From assembly GCA_036924285.1 (NCBI GenBank), contig JAYKYS010000008.1, forward strand, positions 16,477,001 to 16,541,000: 64,000 nucleotides of DNA, read 5' to 3'. Each line of letters starts with the position of its first letter. The first letter of the stretch is position 1. The notes beneath the pieces are model-generated. The model was given only the letters and a program-made list of their open reading frames with translations, was not told the DNA's origin and did not search any database. This document shows, in pieces, positions 24,701 through 38,000 of this stretch. The position numbers and the translations under genes were made by a program. Source of the DNA: Asterella californica (Eukaryota > Streptophyta > Marchantiopsida > Marchantiales > Aytoniaceae).

Positions 24701-27700
24701 GGATCTTCAGGTACAGAAAGAGCATTGGTGAGGAGTCCCAAAAGACTAGGTAGCAGAGCTCCTGCATTCGGTGAAGCTCCCAACCAATCTGCAAGTGCTG
24801 CTACCGTTAACGATGCTGCACATAACACCGAACAATCACGATAACCTCAGCCAAAAGAGAAGACTGGAAGAAAAACAATACCAACTCACTGAAACGAGTG
24901 TAGACACTTTTATCGGTGATCCGAAAGATGAATAACAAGAAATTTCACGTCAACATATGTCTTCATGTCCTTGTATAGCAGGTTGAATCTTAACTCGAAC
25001 CAAACATACATATGTGGATACTGATTACTGCCAACATCAACAGACAAACATCTATACCTGAGTTCTCGTGTCCGTTACTGATAGACGGATTGAAGTGAAG
25101 TACATGGTCTGGAAAGGTGGTGAGAACAGGACATACTTGTATATAGTAGTTGGGGCTGTAGTGGAAGCTGAGGTAAGAGGGTCATAACCTGCACTCACAC
25201 GCATCAAAGAGTTAACGACCTAACGGCCCAAACAGGATCACCTCCAAGAATGAGGTAGATTCGATTACCAGAAAATGGCACATCCTTTGAGAGATTCAAT
25301 GGACTTCAGAATGCCATGCAACGACGAGGAGGGGAGATCAGAAAGGAGCACTGTTAGGTCCCTCCGATACTCAACATATTATGTGTCAACCGCATGCCGG
25401 CCAACAGATAACCGGGATCTGGTAGTAAGAATCTGTTATAAGGTCAATCTTCACAAGAGGAAGGCTCCTGTAACTGACTAGCTCCAGACAGTAAACAAGG
25501 AAATTACAAACCCAATCCGCTTACACACAAGGTAGGTAACACCAGAAGCAACACTCCAACTTCATACATAAGTAAACTGCGTCCAGATAGATGTACGCAA
25601 CATGGCTCTTGATAGCTTAGAAGGACATTCGTTGACCGGTTATTTTGGATCGACATCCGCTAACACGAGAAAGAAGCATGAAGATGTACCTGAGGAAGAA
25701 TACGATTCTCGGAGAGTGGCACAGACTTTGCGATAGCACGGATACAGTATAAAGATGCTTCCACCGACGTCCAGTCCCAAGTACCTCCATTTGCTACACT
25801 CGAAGCCATCTACATCAACAGAACTCACTGTTAATCGAAGAATTAAATTCACCTCTTTAGAAGTTCATAACAAGCAGAAACTTGAAGCGGAACGTCCGCC
25901 GCATCCTGAGACCACAAAATCGACATCCTCTGCATGGTCTTGTGTTTGATATGTATTCTGTCCACTGGAGAGTTAAGCATATTACTTGCAACAATGGTTG
26001 TGAGAGAAGGTGTAATGTAGCCTCGCCGCCCAGCACATCTGCCGCATCCAGTAGCATATCTGCAACAGCTGTTTTAAGCAGCATAATTTATGTCAAACTT
26101 TAAGTGGTTCAAACCAGTTCGCAAAATATAGACTAAAACAGAATAGTAACTCAAGTACGAGATCCAACAAACAAGGCATAAAAGAAGCCTGAGATACAAA
26201 CTACAGGACAGAAAAGGGTTTCACTTGTAGTTACCATATCTTGTGTTCTTAAAATCTGCTAATTCATCCTTCCTCCAGGCTTCGAACCCTGAAGGATAAG
26301 TTACACGGAAACTTACCTGCACAAAAAGTAAAGTGGTGACCGCAAGTCAGTAAATAAAATGAATGGCAAACCTCTTCCAATGCTAGAAGACCAGCTGAGA
26401 GTGCTTCTTGGGATGAGGATTTTCACAGATCAGAACTACACCTAGGGACATCTCCTGGGACCCATAAAGATGCTATCATCCCTCTCAGCCCGTGTTGATT
26501 TGGCAGAAGCACCAACATATGTGAGTTTGGTTCCAAATTATTCCCCTTTTCCCTTGCCCTTCCACATGAAACTGTAGTAGTAAATAATATACCAGAGAGA
26601 CGAGAAGCTCAAATGTAGGCTTGAAAATCGTTAGCCGCTTTTCTCTCTCAGCGGCCATAGGAGCTTGTTCTTCCAGGCTCGCTTCCTCTTCTCTGAAGTA
26701 ATCACAACATTAAACAAGTCAGAATAATGTAGGGACGAACGCAATCACCTGTATATTCGACACGTACTCTCCGCAGAAACTACTGAGTCAACAATAATTA
26801 TTTCCATTGTAGAAGACTACAAACTACACGTACGAGTAGCAATACCTTCCACTAAACTGGCCTAAACAAACGAGGAAATACCTGCCCGTCAACGTTTGGC
26901 TAAGTCTATGCCAGAAATTGAACGTAATAGCAGCTATGTTGTCGTCGGGGTGTGAAGTTACTTCAGCAATAGCTTCAACTATCATCAACGCTTCATCGGA
27001 ACCTGGTGGAACATAAGTACAATCACCATGTGCTCGGCTTCAGACCCAAGGATGTAGAAGAACAGGACTTCAAGTATAACGCGAAGGACGCGACTGTCCG
27101 TTAACGAAACATGGTCCTGTAGGGTAGATACATGATCATTTACAAAAGATATAACAAAGTCCATTCCACATTTGACCAGCACGAAACAGCAACCACGACC
27201 CACACAAAGACATGGCTCACTGCGGAAGGGATGAAAAGATCCTTTTCTACGGGGTTCCAATACCGGTTGCGATCAATTCAACGTAAGATTCTCCCATTTC
27301 TGCGAAGAGGTACGCAATCCCCTTCACTGTCTCTTCATCCTGCAAAACAGGCTCAGCTCTGATGATGCTTTACTGATTATTCTAATGCTTGTAGCACTAA
27401 ACCGACTACAGCAAAGATTACTCACGAAGCGGGTCGGCCACATCAAGCAATGCTATAGCTGCCGATTTTAAAAGTAGTGAAACGTACCTCCTCTTCTGCA
27501 TCACATCCGTTGGCTTCACCGATTACTTGCTGAGCCTGTTTTTCTGCAACCGCTGCCTGGACCAAAAAAGATTAAGAAACACGATAGACATAAGACTGAA
27601 GGCCTGCCCGCAAACGTAACTTTTGGACCAACCACAGCCTGTGGATAGCAGCGCAATACAAGAACGACTCAGATACACTTGAAGGTAACCCATGAAAGAG

Positions 27701-30700
27701 AACCTAGAGAATTACATAGCCAGGAGAATGTAGGAATTAATATAAATGTTTTGGCGGAAGAATCGTATAACCTGAGGACAGATGTATGATATATATTGGT
27801 ACACGGTTAAAGCAGTGTACGGGGGACGTCACTGTTATCGGTGTAAACAGTGACTTCCCCCGACACTCAAGAACCCGTGTAAATACAAGGTGGGGTATGA
27901 CAGAGGTATGATATATGAATAGAAACAACAGTATGGACAGATTTGAACACATATCCGCTGTCTTTAACAACTCAGGAGGCCATGAAAATATACTCTACCC
28001 TACCTTCACTGCAGCTGCAAAACGGGGTTTTAGTGCCATTATTCTTGGTACGATGACTTGTACCAACGACATGTGAGCGGCCAAATCTACTGGGTTTCCA
28101 CTGACGGTGAACCGAATAAGTTCAGTGGCCGCTGCACAACAACACGACAGTGTTCAGCAAATCGACCGGCTGAGTTCACATGTTACTGAACAAAAACAGA
28201 TTTCCATCTAGCGAACCAAACCAAAACTGATGTCCCGTCAAGCGCTGCAAGGTTGACAGTTAAGAACCATGTAACCCAGATTTTTCTGCAGCTTCTATAT
28301 TTACGCTTCTAGGAAGAGACAGCGCAAGTCAGGCAGGTCGGGATAGACTCACAAGAGCTGCATACCATCCACTGCAGCATCAAATGTTTGCTCTGAGTCC
28401 AAGCCCGTTAGTGACGCTGCCACAAGAGGATGCGTGGAAAGAGTTGCAGATGATATCCTGCAATCAGCATAAAAATTACTACCTTGGTCTCAAATACCTA
28501 CCTGCCTGGCTGAATCTTCATGACTATTATTCTTTCCTCGACATACTTTTTCCAAAATGCAGGCTTATTACTTGTTCAGTTCGATCTTCATACTGATACA
28601 AGGTTCGTGGATCCAGGAAATACGTTTTTGGCTGCGTCTGTAAACGCTAATACGTGCCAACGAGTTCAGGTCATTCTAAGATACGAATCGCCGTGTAACT
28701 TACCCATAGCTCAGTCGCATCCAAGCTGCAAAAGCCCTTAGCACCTGCAGGAACACCTTACAGTTCAGTGACTCCGCATTTGGCCGGAGTATGTACACCC
28801 ATATATGAGCCTTAGATCTACTTATATTGCATATTGCCTTAAAGACCCAAGTAGGTGGTACTCACGATTATGAAAACAAATGGACGAATCCTTGCCTCCA
28901 GACAGTCATTGCTGCAGAAGAGTGGATACTGGAAATGCTAAAACCACCCGCTGAACTTGCAAAAGCTCCCTACCTGCTCCCGCAACTGAAAGGTTCCCTC
29001 CCTCAAACAGGATGTTAACAAGCTGAATGCATCCTGTACGGATTCCACTAGCTCTCGCTGGAACTGACGACGTCTTTCTGGTCGAACAGAAATCTTGTAA
29101 CTTTGTGCCTCCTGAAATTATTGACTTGTGATTACAAATCAGCTAGACTCGAAAGGAATATATTCGCGTCTTAATCCACTTCACACCGTTGACACACTTC
29201 TCCTATCTGGGCCCCGCAGTTGGGAGGTAAAATACTTTTCCCGATCAGCAACTTCTATAGCGAGCATTCAGGATGGCCAACTTTTATTATTAACCGAAAC
29301 CTCAGCACTGGACAACAATAAAAAAACAGCGACCTGCCTATGGGTGTCAGGTTGGCTTTGAATTTACCTCGTACTGTTCTAAGAGACATAAAGACATAAA
29401 GACTAACCTGTGGTAAAACTGTCACCAACTCAAGAAGGCAGGGGATGGCCTCTACTTGAGAACCAAACTCTTTAGCCAGCCACTGTACAACTCCTCCTGT
29501 GCCCCATTCCTCTGGAGGCATATGGACTGCTAAAGCAACCATGCCCAAGCACAACTGCATGCGCCAACCTTGAAGTCAGCAAGTCCTCTCACCTCTATCA
29601 TGTATTCTTTGCAAATACTGCATAAGGATGCCACCTTACTGGAAGAACCTACAAAACTGATGTCTTGAAACAAACAGCGAAGACTCCAGTTTTTACACAC
29701 CTGGGTTCTCACAGCTGAGGGACCTTGACGGAACTTTATCAGCAATGTCTGTAATCATCCAAGAGAAACATCAAGAAATTCACATACTATACACGCGAGC
29801 TTATGTGGCATCGAACAAGAAACGCCAAAAGTAAAAGAACCAGCACGGTAGGTTCGCCACGCTGTGTAAGTTACAGTACCTGTACTTTAAGTCATGACTT
29901 CAACTACTCCGTTCCTTACCATTAGAGAATTCCTTAAAGACAGAGGAGCATTCGGCGGAAGATCCTCGTAATCCCGCTGGACCTACATGTAGCTCACAGC
30001 AACTAATCCACATCAGTGACTTAAAATTACCCAACTTTCTGGTTGGAAAACCCAGTGGAAGTGAGACTGACACCGGCACGAAAACTTTAAGTAGAGACCA
30101 AACCATCCTGGCCCACTGGGGTTGAAAACTGAACCTTGGTCCGAATAGTCTGAGCAGCGAAGTACAGGGCTTCGAAGCTGCTACTCGGATCATGAAGAAC
30201 ACTGTCTGAAACCTGTCAACAGAAAGAAGGTTCAGACACAGGCTCAACTGAAAGAACAACAAATCCAAACATGAAAAAATGCGTTTTTGCTTCAGTCGGA
30301 TTATATCTTGGTACACGGGTAAAGCAGTTTCGGTAGAAAATGACGTCCGCACTCTTAGGTAACCCCCAAAAAGTTTGAACCCAGGGAAGTACAAGGTGAG
30401 TAACAGAGAGTGTTGTAACTGTACGCTAACTTGGTGTATGAATTTAGCGAATGTATATAACCGAGGTCGGACCATCTCTGGACCCCCAGGTATGGAAGTG
30501 CAGAAGAGATGGCCAGTACAATATGCGATCCTTATCGATCTAAGTGTATGACTACTCTACTGAGAGCAGTAAGGCAAAGTGTAAGGTGCATGAACAGCGA
30601 GTTATCTAGGAATGACAAGCACTAAAATAAAGAAACAGTATGCATCATCTGAGGAACCAATCATTACGCAGCCGGGAATAATCGAACCAGCATTCGCACA

Positions 30701-32362
30701 ACCAGATTTGTCAATCATGAAGAAGGTTAGAGGCAATTCTATGAACAAAGGTCACAGACACAGCTGTAGGTAATGAGTAGGTATACACTCAAAAACCTAC
30801 CTACCACAAGATACACGCGGAGCATGCAGCAGAACACTCTCGGATTCAATCGGGATACTAACATAGGAATCCAAAGTTCCCCATATCTTTGTCCAACATC
30901 AGAACTAAAACCTGAAGGAATAGTACAATTCTGTCGAATACGAAAATAAGAAACGTTTTTCAGCATCAACCTTTGAGCTTAAATTCTAGACAGCTGTTGA
31001 GGACAATAAAATACCACTTTACCGTACGTACTTTGTAATGTACCACTTTACTGTGGTAATGACCACAAACCGAGCGGTTAGACAAAAAAAAAACAGAATA
31101 TGCGTCAGGATAGATGACCCTTCTCATTGACAAGATGCGGGATGTTCTGTTCCGCTCCAATATCTCGAAAGGATGAGATGGCATGACAGTTTCGTGAAAT
31201 AAGCTGTTGATCACTCTATATCTATGCTTCGCTGGATCAAGTGAGGTCGTCGTATGTATCATCTTCAGAGGTTGCATCTTACATACGTGTGATAGAGAAT
31301 TTTTTCAACGGACCAACCAACAGCGTTCACACGTCCTGGGAAGCTCGCACACCATAATCCTCATGTGTCAGCTTTTTTTTTTCAGTCCTTATAGAACAGC
31401 CACAGAAACGAAAATGCAGGACCTGGGCCACAGCTTCCAATAATACACGCCTGAACGCTGTCATCATTTGATACACCTTCTTCTGACCCACGAAGTCCTC
31501 GTAATTAGAAGTAAGGCCAAACTATGTTCATACCTTTATTATCGATTGTCTTAAATAGTAAACGGCTTCTTACTTTCATTTTATGTACAAAATATGGCCT
31601 CAAAACACGTGAGCATTAGAGATTGTACGTGCTCCGATCCGTGTATCTCGAATCCGAGTCAAAACATAAGTGACTTGTCTGTAATTATCACACATGTATG
31701 ATGAAATACATTCAGGCACAAAGGACGTGTTTCGCCTATTTGAACAGGAACAATCTAACAGGTATCTAAGACAACAAGGTCCTCGCATATATCATCAGGA
31801 GCAAAACAACTTCAAGAAATTATGTTACTCGATGAACACGAACAAAAGATGTCTGCAAACTGTTCTCACATGAGCCAGGTCAGATCATGTGCCGACAACG
31901 GGACTCAACAACTACTGTAACGGGGTGATCTGCTGAAAATTAGGGCGAGATAGAGCTGAAGTTTAAGCTCGGGCAATTAACAGCCGTGCATTTGGAGCAT
32001 GTGAGAAGTCCGATGAACTGACATCGAATGACTGGACCATAAAGTTCAGCTTCTGGCGCAGGTCACTTGTGAATTCACGTTCCAAAGTTCGAGATTTTTA
32101 GTAGAGGAGTTGCATTCAAACTGAGATGATAGGGTTTCAGTGGTCAAAAGATAAATGTACGCAAAAGCGATAGAACTCACAACCACAGACAGGGAGGGTC
32201 CAGGATTTAGGGAAGTGAATAATGCCATGCCTGCCAAGCCTCCATGGTCCCCTGAAATTGTTCCAGCCATTTATTGGCCGCACTTCGAATTGCATGATCG
32301 GGATGATGGTACAATGCCTGCAAAGCCTCCATCAGCACAGCCCTGGAGCCCTGCCCCTCCAT
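21730..32362 (-). CDS. MOS14-like: Transportin-SR / MOS14-like importin-beta family protein (27 exons)
   Basis: Nuclear import receptor of the TNPO3/MOS14 type, which carries phosphorylated SR splicing factors through the nuclear pore and releases them with RanGTP. The exons join in frame to 990 codons (Arabidopsis MOS14 is about 960): 32231-32362, 30135-30212, 29920-29982, 29701-29748, 29408-29554, 28974-29111, 28704-28744, 28366-28457, 28004-28131, 27488-27556, 27264-27339, 26882-27002, 26593-26692, 26235-26316, 25986-26068, 25690-25809, 25137-25188, 24660-24815, 24201-24324, 23966-24047, 23678-23772, 23440-23514, 23143-23197, 22846-22965, 22637-22729, 22360-22505, 21730-22186. Family signatures include ALQALYHHPD near residue 15, RTKVQRDYEDLPP near 67, KISVRPERRRQF near 161, NFWHRLSQ near 367, YLYLASEVIK near 750 and EVCRRTKKVREAVQ near the end. 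All introns are GT-AG except the first. The ATG at 32362 is chosen because the frame upstream lacks an ATG and family members start just before this motif. Apparently intact. Confidence 0.94.
27777..27916. mobile_element. Small foldback (MITE-like) element in an intron, copy 1
   Basis: Sits in intron 9 of the transportin-SR gene. It begins TTGGTACACGGTTAAAGCAG and ends with a partial inverse (CCCGTGTAAATACAAGG); the centre pairs GGGGGACGTCACTGTT with AACAGTGACTTCCCCC. It is flanked by an 18-bp direct repeat with one mismatch (27777-27794 and 27899-27916, GACAGATGTATGATATAT), which could be a target-site duplication or a pre-existing repeat. A related copy is at 30308-30396. Confidence 0.6.
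30213..32230 (-). other. Intron 1 of the transportin-SR gene, GC donor
   Basis: A 2,018-nt intron, far longer than the others in the gene (mostly 100-500 nt). The donor is CAG|GCATGG and the acceptor TTGACAG|GTTTCAG. Reading through the donor meets an in-frame stop 24 nt on, before any GT, and joining TGG-CAG to GTT-TCA-GAC restores the family sequence across the junction. No GT donor fits. GC-AG introns are a known minor class. Confidence 0.8.
30308..30396. mobile_element. Small foldback (MITE-like) element in an intron, copy 2
   Basis: Lies in intron 1 of the same gene. It starts TTGGTACACGGGTAAAGCAGT, matching copy 1 at all but one or two positions, and ends near AAGTACAAGGTG like copy 1. 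The centre has diverged and pairs less well. Confidence 0.5.
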
Positions 32363-33026
32363 TTCCTTGCTTCTTTCAATCACGATCAAATTACAGCCAA
32401 AACTTGTCAAAACCTCCACATCCTGCTATCCTCCAACAACTTTGGCGTCCGAATGCGCTCGCTCGAAGTCGGACGGGGCGACGACTGGTCGATCTACCTC
32501 ACCGTCATCGAGCTTTAGAGCATCATATGGAACACTTCAATCAAACAACGGAGAATCTCACCCTCAAAGTCTTCCTCTCTGAGCAGCTCCAAATACACAG
32601 TCTCCAGAGAGTGTCCATTCCTTGCTTCGGTTTCAGTGTCTTGCACTGCACTGCCCGCAGATTACCGGCACTTTCGGCTTCATTAACCGACTGACAACCG
32701 GGACGGAAATACCAGAAGCAAAGCGAGGGCTTACCGTCGCGTCAAGCACCGGTGACGGTCGTAACTTTGCGCTCTGTACTTGTGAGCTTGCAGGTCCATA
32801 TTACCATTATTTGGTCATATTTTCCCCGCCGTGCTTTAAGTTCCAAATTTGGTTCGATATTTGGGCTAACTCTCATTAGATTGATGTGATTCTGTAATTA
32901 GAACTGCGCCCGTCCTCTTTAGACCATGATTTTCCGGACTATCCCTGCTTACTTACTGCGTAAAGCACGGGTTTGATTGCTCTCTTGTTTAGAGTAGTTA
33001 TCGTGAAATAAAAAGTCATATAATTT
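32363..33026 (-). promoter_or_regulatory. 5' flank of the transportin-SR gene
   Basis: Sequence directly upstream of the chosen ATG, GC-richer than the distal flank, as expected for a 5' untranslated region and core promoter. No convincing TATA box was identified. Placement is by position only. Confidence 0.3.
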
Positions 33027-33100
33027 AATTTAATTTATTATATTATATTATATTATATTATATTATATTATATTATATTATATTATATTATATTATTACA
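33027..33100. repeat. (TATTA)n microsatellite
   Basis: About 12 uninterrupted TATTA units from roughly 33037 to 33097, preceded by TTTAAT-type repeats. It lies between the importin promoter and the LINE fragment. Confidence 0.95.
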
Positions 33101-33469
33101 CAGTATAATTTCACGATTTAATCTCATCATATCATGAAAATATAATGTAATTTTATGATATTAATAAATTTACATATTTAATTCCAATTATTTATTATAT
33201 AAATATTTATATCAAAATATTTAAAAATGTTGTCTAATGCATTCTTAATCTTGCATCACCTCTGTCTCAAATCTCCGCCTCCGCTATGACCTTCAAAAAA
33301 ACTTAGAGAACGTTGTAAAACGAGATAGAAACAATGGTTTGATGAATAGCACCTAGTCATGCGTCCTTCAGTAAGGACTTGGGGCCAAAAGAGCTCCATG
33401 TGGAGAGAGGAGAATAACTAGTTACAAGGTATAATGCTCAGTAACCTATACGTAACTTAGTTAAGTGTA

Positions 33470-35080
33470 TGGTTTGCTGGAACTTTGTCTCATCCCCCAG
33501 CCCTAGTGGCCTCCTTGCTATACAACTGGGTGGGTGGCTTTCCACTTGCTGGAGGATCCTCAAGTTGCCTTTGGTATCCTTTACTCTTCCATTGCGCGAC
33601 GTCCTAGTTACTTACTCCGCGCAGTACCTCCATCTCTTATCTTCATCTCGCGTCTTAGAGAGTTTGATAGGAAGATCATGAGAGTGTTCGGCGACATCAT
33701 AAGACCGAGGACTTTCGACTGTGTGGCAGGATCTCTCGCACGTAGGCAGACATCTTTGCCGATATCATGTGACGGGGTGGGCTTATTATCCATGGAGGAG
33801 ACTGCTCCGGCAGCCTTTTTTGGTAGTTGGGCCCTCTCAGCACCTTGGCTCTGTTGTCGTTTTCTTGTGCGAGATAGACCTATTTTAGAGAGCTACGTGA
33901 CAGAGGTGGAGGATGGTTCTTACCCACTACAGATGTGTCTCCGTGAGACAAGAGATGGCCTGACTCTTGAGGCACGTGAGGCACACCCTCGATTCGATAC
34001 CTTAGCTATCGATGGATCTCGCGGACTACAGTCTTCTCTGACGGGGCACCACTTCCAGCAGGTTCTCCATGCTCTCTTAGTGGATCCTTCCATCCCACGG
34101 GATACTAGAGCTCGACTCCGCTCTTGTTCGGGCAAGGGTGCAGGCTCTTGGCTCATAGCTCGACCTTGCATTAGAGCGTTCCGACTCGCACCGACTATCT
34201 TCTCTACAGCGATGAGGTTCCGTCTAGGCTTGGTACAGCCTGTTGCTTCGGCACTATCCACTTGCGAGTGCGGTGTCTCGCTCGACACATCGGGTCACCA
34301 TCTTGCTCGATGTCCTCATGATGGAGAGCGGATAGCTACCCACGATGCCATCAGACAAGTCGTGTTTGCCTTAGCACGGGAGAGCGGTCACATGACATGG
34401 AGAGAGCGTTGGTATGTCCTTCAGACAGGAGGATCAGTGAGAGCTGACTTGTACATGATGAGAGAGGATGTGGTTGTCACGGATCCGACACGGGACTCAG
34501 TGGCGGCACAGGTGATCACCCATCCCCCATGATGGGCTGCAGGCGTGGCGGCAGCAGCGAAGGTGACAAAGTATAGGGGTATGCAAGTGGGACATCGCTT
34601 CATCCCTTTAGCTTTGGAGATATACGGATCGACAAGTTTGGAGTTCGACGTCTTTCTGAGAGATTGTGCTAGAGCCTATCATGAGAGGCGTCAGGGAGTA
34701 CCACTTCTCTTTCTTTCTGCACCATGTTTTTCAGGCAGCGAGTTTCCATTGCTCTACAGAGAGCTTTAGCAGGAGCAGTTCATAGGAGGGCAATCGCAGT
34801 AGGTGATGCCTCTTCAGGTGCGCCAATTGTTTGTAAGGATACTGAGTTTTTGATCTCCGATATTATAGGTGCGACAGGCGATTATAGAGCTACTGATAGC
34901 GGGGCTTAGCCCCGATGTTCTTCCCTCCGGGGCAGTTGTTGCTTGGCCCTTCGGGTCTTTCTTTCCCTTGTGAGGCTTGATGAGGTCTTCCCATCCGTTT
35001 GCTATTCATTGGTCGCGCGTTTTCTTTCTTTCCACTTGTCCGCGTCAGGGTTGTTGCTTATGGTCGGTCGACGATGTTGT
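33470..35080 (+). mobile_element. 5'-truncated non-LTR retrotransposon with C-terminal restriction-like endonuclease
   Basis: A 333-codon open frame (33534-34532) continues in frame past one TGA stop to 34769, then needs a frameshift near 34724 to reach 34909. It is the C-terminal part of a LINE protein: a thumb-like region (SYLLRAVPP), then a Cys/His cluster CECGVSLDTSGHHLARC from 34263, then ADLYM with Asp at 34446, a second Asp at 34482 and K-x3-K-Y at 34560-34574. This order and spacing fit the zinc knuckle and PD-(D/E)XK endonuclease of R2/CRE/Utopia-type elements. The first 5' part, including the polymerase core, is missing, as usual for truncated LINE insertions. A structured 3' tail follows (hairpin GCGGGGCTTAGCCCCG near 34900). 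GC content is clearly above the flanks, suggesting a comparatively recent arrival. Confidence 0.75.
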
Positions 35081-38000
35081 CACTAACCAGTTTGGATAAC
35101 CATCACCATGTACTCTTCACCTCTAGAATTTAAAGGTTAATATATCAATCTTCAGGTCTTGCGAATATATATGTAGTTATCTATTATTTCATCCACATGA
35201 TTCTAAGTAACTCAGGAATAAAAATCTGATATGTTTACAGAAATTGGAGAAATTGACAATGAAGCTTAATCTTCAAATTCTAACTATGATTTCATCTGTT
35301 GTTAACAAGCACATTTAACTCTCCAAATGTGGAATGTGTTGAGTTCTCATGTATACCATCTTTCCATAACTTCCGTGGAGAACTAAGATTAAATCTGAAC
35401 TATCCGGCAGAACCCTTGATTTGTAGTTTTGATAGATCATAATTTGCATTCAAAAGCTAAATCTCTAATCAGTCTGGAAACTCATATCATTTTCATATGT
35501 AATATTTATCATGTATTTAATTATATCTGCAATTTGGTTGAGAACATGTGAATGCACTACCATCACTAGGGCAAACATCTGCTCAAGCCATAATACGTGA
35601 ATATTCATGGTAAGATAACAATTGCATTCAATAAATTAGCTACTTGTGACATGTACTCTAGAAATGTGGCAAGTTGGACTAATCGAGTCAACTTGCTTAA
35701 AGTTAAAGCGGGAATTTATATGTGCTTAACCATAATGTCTTCACGTCATATAAGCTGATGTTTGAAGGAATAAAAATGAAAAAGTCGAAGAGTTTCCTCG
35801 ACCAGATCTTTTCAGTGTAGTAAAATGGACGTAGATATAACAAAAATAATTAAAAATATAATTAATTACTTAGTAAATATTGTTTATCTTTGTTTTAGGA
35901 TAATAGTACGTCTATATATGTATATAAGTTAGAGTATAGCAAGAACAAGCATTGAGTTACATATAAATAAAGTGAAAAGTGATCATCTTTAAATGGATAA
36001 ATAAAATGGTTCATTATAAATACATATATTTATAGAAACATATTATCTTTATATTATATGATAAAAAAACAACTTTGATCCAAAATAGATTTTCGATTGT
36101 ACTGAATTGTTTTTAATAAGTTTAGCTAATTTTCTTCCATAGGCATTATGGCCAAAGGTATCGATATTAGTTCGTTTAAGATACTGAAACACCAAACTTC
36201 TTACTGAGACAAACCGTAAAAATTATCATAAAATGTATAGTTTTGTATTTTGTGAGACCATATAAGAGAGTGCATTTTTATATAAATTGAACTTCGATTT
36301 CTGTAGAATAAATAAAAATCAAAATATTTACAGTAATCGATCATCTAATCGATTACTATAGAGTTTAAGAAATCAAAGTTAAATAAGTGTAAGCAAATAA
36401 TAATTGAACTTCGATTACTGTAAACAAGATCATAATAATCGATGTCTATTACTATCTATCGATATCAATATACCAGTTTTGCTTAGTCACAATCTACTCG
36501 TTTCCAAAGAAAGGTCTAGAGTACTTTACATAGATCTCGATGTATGGAAACATAGGTTTTATAGTATTTATGTATGTTCTGTTTCTTATTTATGTGTTAT
36601 TGAAAGTACATTTTAGCCTCTTTCCAGTTTCTACTTCTAGCAGATGTTGATGTAACACATATAAATTACAGATATATTAGCAATTCAAACTTAGGTTTTT
36701 CTACTCTTTCACAATTCACTATAAGAAGATTTATTATTTTAGACTTCTATATAATTTCTTTTATAATAAATTATATGATCCAAATTTTCTTTCTCCAATT
36801 ATATAACATGATTCTATCTATAAATTCTATACTAGTTGTCACTTTCTCACTACTATATAAAGAAACGAAACATGTGATTATTACTACTGTCATTTACATT
36901 CATATTCCGGTGTAAATTAATGTAAATGTAAATTCTGATGAGCAGAAAATACACATTTTATATTTAAATTTTAATCATATAATTGTTGTCATAATTATGG
37001 AAAAATAAGAAATTATTATTATTATTATTACATTCTTCTTTCTATGCTAAAAATGAACTGTCATGTCAGTACATTCATTTATAAAGGTATGTCAAATTAT
37101 TCTGTATGATATAAAATTGTAAATTTTCTATAAATACAAATATGAATAACTTCATGAGTCATATTTCTTACGAAACATACTTAATCACTCTAACTTTTGA
37201 AAAAGACTTTTAGGATGTAAATCAAACTATCATGAAAATTACTAAATTTATAAAAAATCTAGTAACATAGTATATTCTAGTATTTATCATTTTAATATTA
37301 CTGATTTCAATATAGTTGTTTCAAATAATATTATTTTCTGCGAAAGTTAGTGATTGATGAATATATATTTGTATCATATATTAAGATAAAATATCAAATT
37401 TTTTAAAACATGTCTTTCAACTATTATAATAGGTTATGAATTTTATAGTTGTGAGGAAATGATAATAAAACTCACTTCACATACTTTGCATTAGCAAATT
37501 ATTATAATTAAGCATAAATATATGCAGAATGTTATAAAACTATTTTAAATAATCGATGACAGAATTCACCTTTACATTCATTCGCAACATGTATTGTTAC
37601 ACAAGCTACGAATAATGACATTTCCATAAGTTATATTATAGATATGAAGGAAATTTAAAACCATCAACTATTATAGTGTTTATTGTTTTTACATGATGTT
37701 TTCAGACAGATATATAAGTATAGAGACAAGTAAAGAGCCAATTAAACTATACTTAATTATAATATAGACGTAAATTCCATTAAAATATACTCTTAATGAA
37801 ATTTACGTTCATTAAGAGTATATATATGAAATACTCTTAATGAACGTATCAATATATAAACTCTTATCTTTTCCAAAATTTACTGTTTAGATGAAGAAAA
37901 TTTATAACAAATCAATAAGAATGACAAGTTTTAATGATTCTATAATATATAAATTTAAGACTGAATCTTATATATTTATTCATTTCATACTTCATATTTT

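Noticed and set aside
32231..32419. Longer N-terminus for the transportin-SR protein
   Set aside because: The codon at 32419 is GTG, not ATG, and the upstream residues do not resemble the family; the ATG at 32362 fits.
33534..34532. Possible host gene of 333 codons
   Set aside because: The frame lacks an ATG at its left end, continues past a stop into more homologous-looking sequence, and has LINE-type Cys/His and endonuclease residues.
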